DNA of 64,000 nt, from positions 124,001-188,000 of the forward strand of contig JAQWRV010000013.1 of assembly GCA_029243545.1 (NCBI GenBank), in the 5' to 3' direction. Source of the DNA: Rhodospirillaceae bacterium (GTDB taxonomy: Bacteria > Pseudomonadota > Alphaproteobacteria > Rhodospirillales > Rhodospirillaceae). Below are positions 62,149-64,000 of this stretch, one piece after another (positions within the stretch are counted from its first letter, which is position 1; each line of letters opens with the position of its first letter). Made by a program: the position numbers and the translations under genes. The notes below the pieces were generated by a model that saw only the letters and a list, made by a program, of their open reading frames with translations, did not search any database and was not told the DNA's origin.

Positions 62149-63072
62149 TTATCCGGGGTACTGAATGACGCCGGCCAAAGCGCGTTCGATGTTGAGCGCT
62201 ACACTGGCGACCTTCTCACCACCATCTATTTTGAACTTGGCGACTTCTCCGGTGAAGAAATTGCCGGAGTAAATATGCTCATTGTCGAGCGCGCCGCCAA
62301 TGACCGCCCAGCCAAAACCCTCTTGCGGCATGGTGTGGAGAATGTCGCCGGTTTGCGGATCGAGAAATTCGACCTTGGCGCCGCGGCTGAGCATCAAGCG
62401 ACCATCTGGCATGTAAGCAAGAAAGAACACGAAGCCTTCGCGGCCTTCAGGATAGACGACCAAGGGATCAAGCTGTTTGCCGTCTACCGCATCGAAGCGC
62501 CTGACCTCGTTGGAGGTTTCGGTGACGTAAAGCAGGGTGCGGTCGTCGGGTAGCAAGATGGCACTGGTAACACCGAGGAATCCAGCCATACCGCCCTGGG
62601 TTTCTGGCTTGTACTCCCCTGATAGTTTTTTATCCGGACCGTATTTGAAAATTTTACCTTCGCCAATCGCACCAGCGTCGTTGATGGGATTGGCGTGGGT
62701 CCCAGGCAGGTTTGCGTCGCTACACAAATGTTCACCGAAGATCATGGAGCCGTCCGCCATGAAATTGAGGCTGGATAGAGCGCGCGCCGCCAGACCGTCA
62801 ACCACGGATACAGCACAGGTTTTCGGGTCAATGTTCAGCGCCATGTGAATGTGCTGATCGAAGGCCCACAGCGTGCCATCAGGCGCAAAGCTCAACCCGT
62901 TAACGAGGTGCGTGGTTTCCTTGATCCACAACACGCCTTTTTCATTGAGATCGGCGTCGTATTGCAAAAGGCGGCCGTCGCCGGCGTGATCATCATCAGG
63001 ATTGTTGAGTACGGTGCAGGCGACGATGACGTCGCCTTTTTCGAAAGGCTGCATTGTTTTTTCGTGCGCCAT
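62149..63072 (-). CDS. SMP-30/strictosidine-synthase-like beta-propeller (copy 2)
   Basis: This 307-residue copy shares DDDHAGDGRLLQYD, ETTHLVNGLSFAPDGTLWAFD, GFLGVTSAILLPDDR and MLSRGAKVEFLD with copy 1. ATG 63072 is preferred because GAGG lies at a suitable distance; an in-frame ATG at 63084 is possible. It is the first gene of a minus-strand run through DUF1838, DUF3108-like and DUF188 genes. Substrate unknown; a lactone is a reasonable guess given the nearby monooxygenases. Confidence 0.78.
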   Translation of the reverse strand: MAHEKTMQPFEKGDVIVACTVLNNPDDDHAGDGRLLQYDADLNEKGVLWIKETTHLVNGLSFAPDGTLWAFDQHIHMALNIDPKTCAVSVVDGLAARALSSLNFMADGSMIFGEHLCSDANLPGTHANPINDAGAIGEGKIFKYGPDKKLSGEYKPETQGGMAGFLGVTSAILLPDDRTLLYVTETSNEVRRFDAVDGKQLDPLVVYPEGREGFVFFLAYMPDGRLMLSRGAKVEFLDPQTGDILHTMPQEGFGWAVIGGALDNEHIYSGNFFTGEVAKFKIDGGEKVASVALNIERALAGVIQYPG

Positions 63073-63189
63073 GGGAGACCTCATTCGTTTTTTGATTTAT
63101 GCCATTAGTAAAGACCACTCGCAGTGGCGCAACAACACCCGGCGCTCTTGAGGTGACCATAAGATGGTTAGAATAGCCGGTCCGTATAC

Positions 63190-64000
63190 CTATTTAAGCC
63201 TGGGATCCTTGTTATCCGTAAAGTTCCAAGGGAGTTCGGCTAATGGCCGCGGTGTATAGGCGTCTTCCATACGGGTAGTGTCCTCGTCCGTCAGGGCCAA
63301 GGACTCTGCAGCAATTATATCCTCGATATGCTGGACCTTGGTCGCGCCGACGACGGGCTGCACCCCTTTGTGGATGAGCCAAGCCAAACCAATTTGCGCG
63401 GGCGGAACACCTTTCTCTTTCGCCACTGCGGCAATAGCGTCGAGCACTGGATCGTGCGGTGTGCCGTAGAGCAAGTCCTGCACTTGCGCATCATTACTAC
63501 TGCGCGCCGTTGTGGCATACGCCCCTGCCCTGGCAATACGGCCACGGGCAAGTGGGCTCCACGGAATCAAACCCATGCCTTGATCTTCGCAGAAAGGAAT
63601 GAGGTCACGTTCATCTTCACGGTGAAGCAGGTTGTAATGGTTCTGCATGGTGGCAAAGCCATCCCACCCCTGGGACTGCGCCGCCATTTGCGCCTTGGCG
63701 AGATGCCAGCAGCGCATGTTAGACCCACCGATAAACCGCGCCTTGCCCGACTTCACCACCTCGTTCAGCGCCTCCATGGTTTCTCCAATGGGATTTAGCT
63801 CATCCCAGCGATGCACCTGATAGATATCGACGTAGTCCGTTCCAAGACGCTGCAGTGACCCATCGATGGAACTGAGAATGTTTTCTCGCGTAAGGCCCAG
63901 CTGATTTGGCGTTTCGCGCGAGGGGTAAAACATCTTGGTGGAAATCACCACCTCATCGCGTTTGACATTGGCGTTGAGAAAACGCCCAAGCACTTCCTCC
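63190..64000 (-). CDS. Aldo/keto reductase, truncated by the window edge
   Basis: The visible 270 residues contain the aldo/keto reductase TIM-barrel: RDEVVISTKMFYP, RENILSSIDGSLQRLGTDYV, DIYQVHRWDELNPI, the MQNHYNLLHR segment and IPWSPLARGRIAR, then the NADPH-binding QPVVGATKVQHIED. The frame is open to the edge (EEVLGRFLNANV), so the N-terminus with the catalytic Asp-Tyr is outside the window. It belongs to the AKR family 9/13-like YghZ/aryl-alcohol group. Confidence 0.93.
   Translation of the reverse strand, partial: EEVLGRFLNANVKRDEVVISTKMFYPSRETPNQLGLTRENILSSIDGSLQRLGTDYVDIYQVHRWDELNPIGETMEALNEVVKSGKARFIGGSNMRCWHLAKAQMAAQSQGWDGFATMQNHYNLLHREDERDLIPFCEDQGMGLIPWSPLARGRIARAGAYATTARSSNDAQVQDLLYGTPHDPVLDAIAAVAKEKGVPPAQIGLAWLIHKGVQPVVGATKVQHIEDIIAAESLALTDEDTTRMEDAYTPRPLAELPWNFTDNKDPRLK

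Noticed and set aside
1-64000. CRISPR arrays, phage genes or insertion sequences
   Set aside because: I found no regularly spaced repeats, no integrase or transposase reading frames and no terminal inverted repeats.

Overview
The window looks like the chromosome of an alphaproteobacterium, probably a free-living, likely marine heterotroph near Rhodospirillales. This rests on gene families and gene order (ispH next to rnhA, a YqgE-family gene, thrC followed by an M16 peptidase, a tandem glycine riboswitch), not on any rRNA. Base composition is moderately GC-rich and codon use is even. I see no phage genes, insertion sequences, tRNA genes or CRISPR array.

Positions 1-13100 are mostly housekeeping. 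A minus-strand tandem glycine riboswitch sits at the left edge, and the gene it controls (probably gcvT) lies outside the window. Then follow a small lipoprotein, a dual CDGSH protein, ispH, rnhA, a Prx5-type peroxiredoxin, a YqgE protein, a three-dehydrogenase catabolic operon (HisD family, 3-hydroxyacyl-CoA dehydrogenase family, SDR), an M16 peptidase, thrC, and an envelope group (GT4 glycosyltransferase, LpxL-type acyltransferase, methyltransferase).

Positions 13000-30950 are accessory. They hold an FGE-fold protein, the remnant of an amine oxidase, a GntR/UTRA regulator, and three family-5 solute-binding proteins. A four-gene operon at 17987-21132 alternates two paralogous methyltransferases with two paralogous ~120-residue proteins of unknown function. 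An operon at 22145-27950 joins a nitrilase-fold protein lacking its catalytic cysteine, an Opp/Dpp binding protein, a Rieske oxygenase and two permeases, with no ATPase gene. An exported amidohydrolase closes the section.

Positions 30950-64000 look like a catabolic island that grew by duplication. It holds many short-chain dehydrogenases, flavin monooxygenases of three types (luciferase-like, class A, acyl-CoA-dehydrogenase-like), DUF1838 proteins (2), DUF3108-like proteins (3), SMP-30-like propellers (2), MFS transporters (2 plus a remnant), an acetoacetate-decarboxylase-fold protein, a carboxymuconolactone decarboxylase, small Dabb and REDY-like proteins, and a third methyltransferase plus small-protein pair at 45155-46769. 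This third methyltransferase carries a Tat-type export signal. The enzyme classes suggest oxidative breakdown of a hydrophobic aromatic or terpenoid-like substrate; that is inference. Broken genes are frequent (amine oxidase, quinone reductase, methyltransferase, LIC_13387-like membrane protein, MFS, MmgE/PrpD), which points to recent turnover of this region or, for the two single frameshifts, to assembly errors.

The best candidate for an undescribed system is the thrice-repeated pair of a large methyltransferase and a ~120-residue partner, always in that order.
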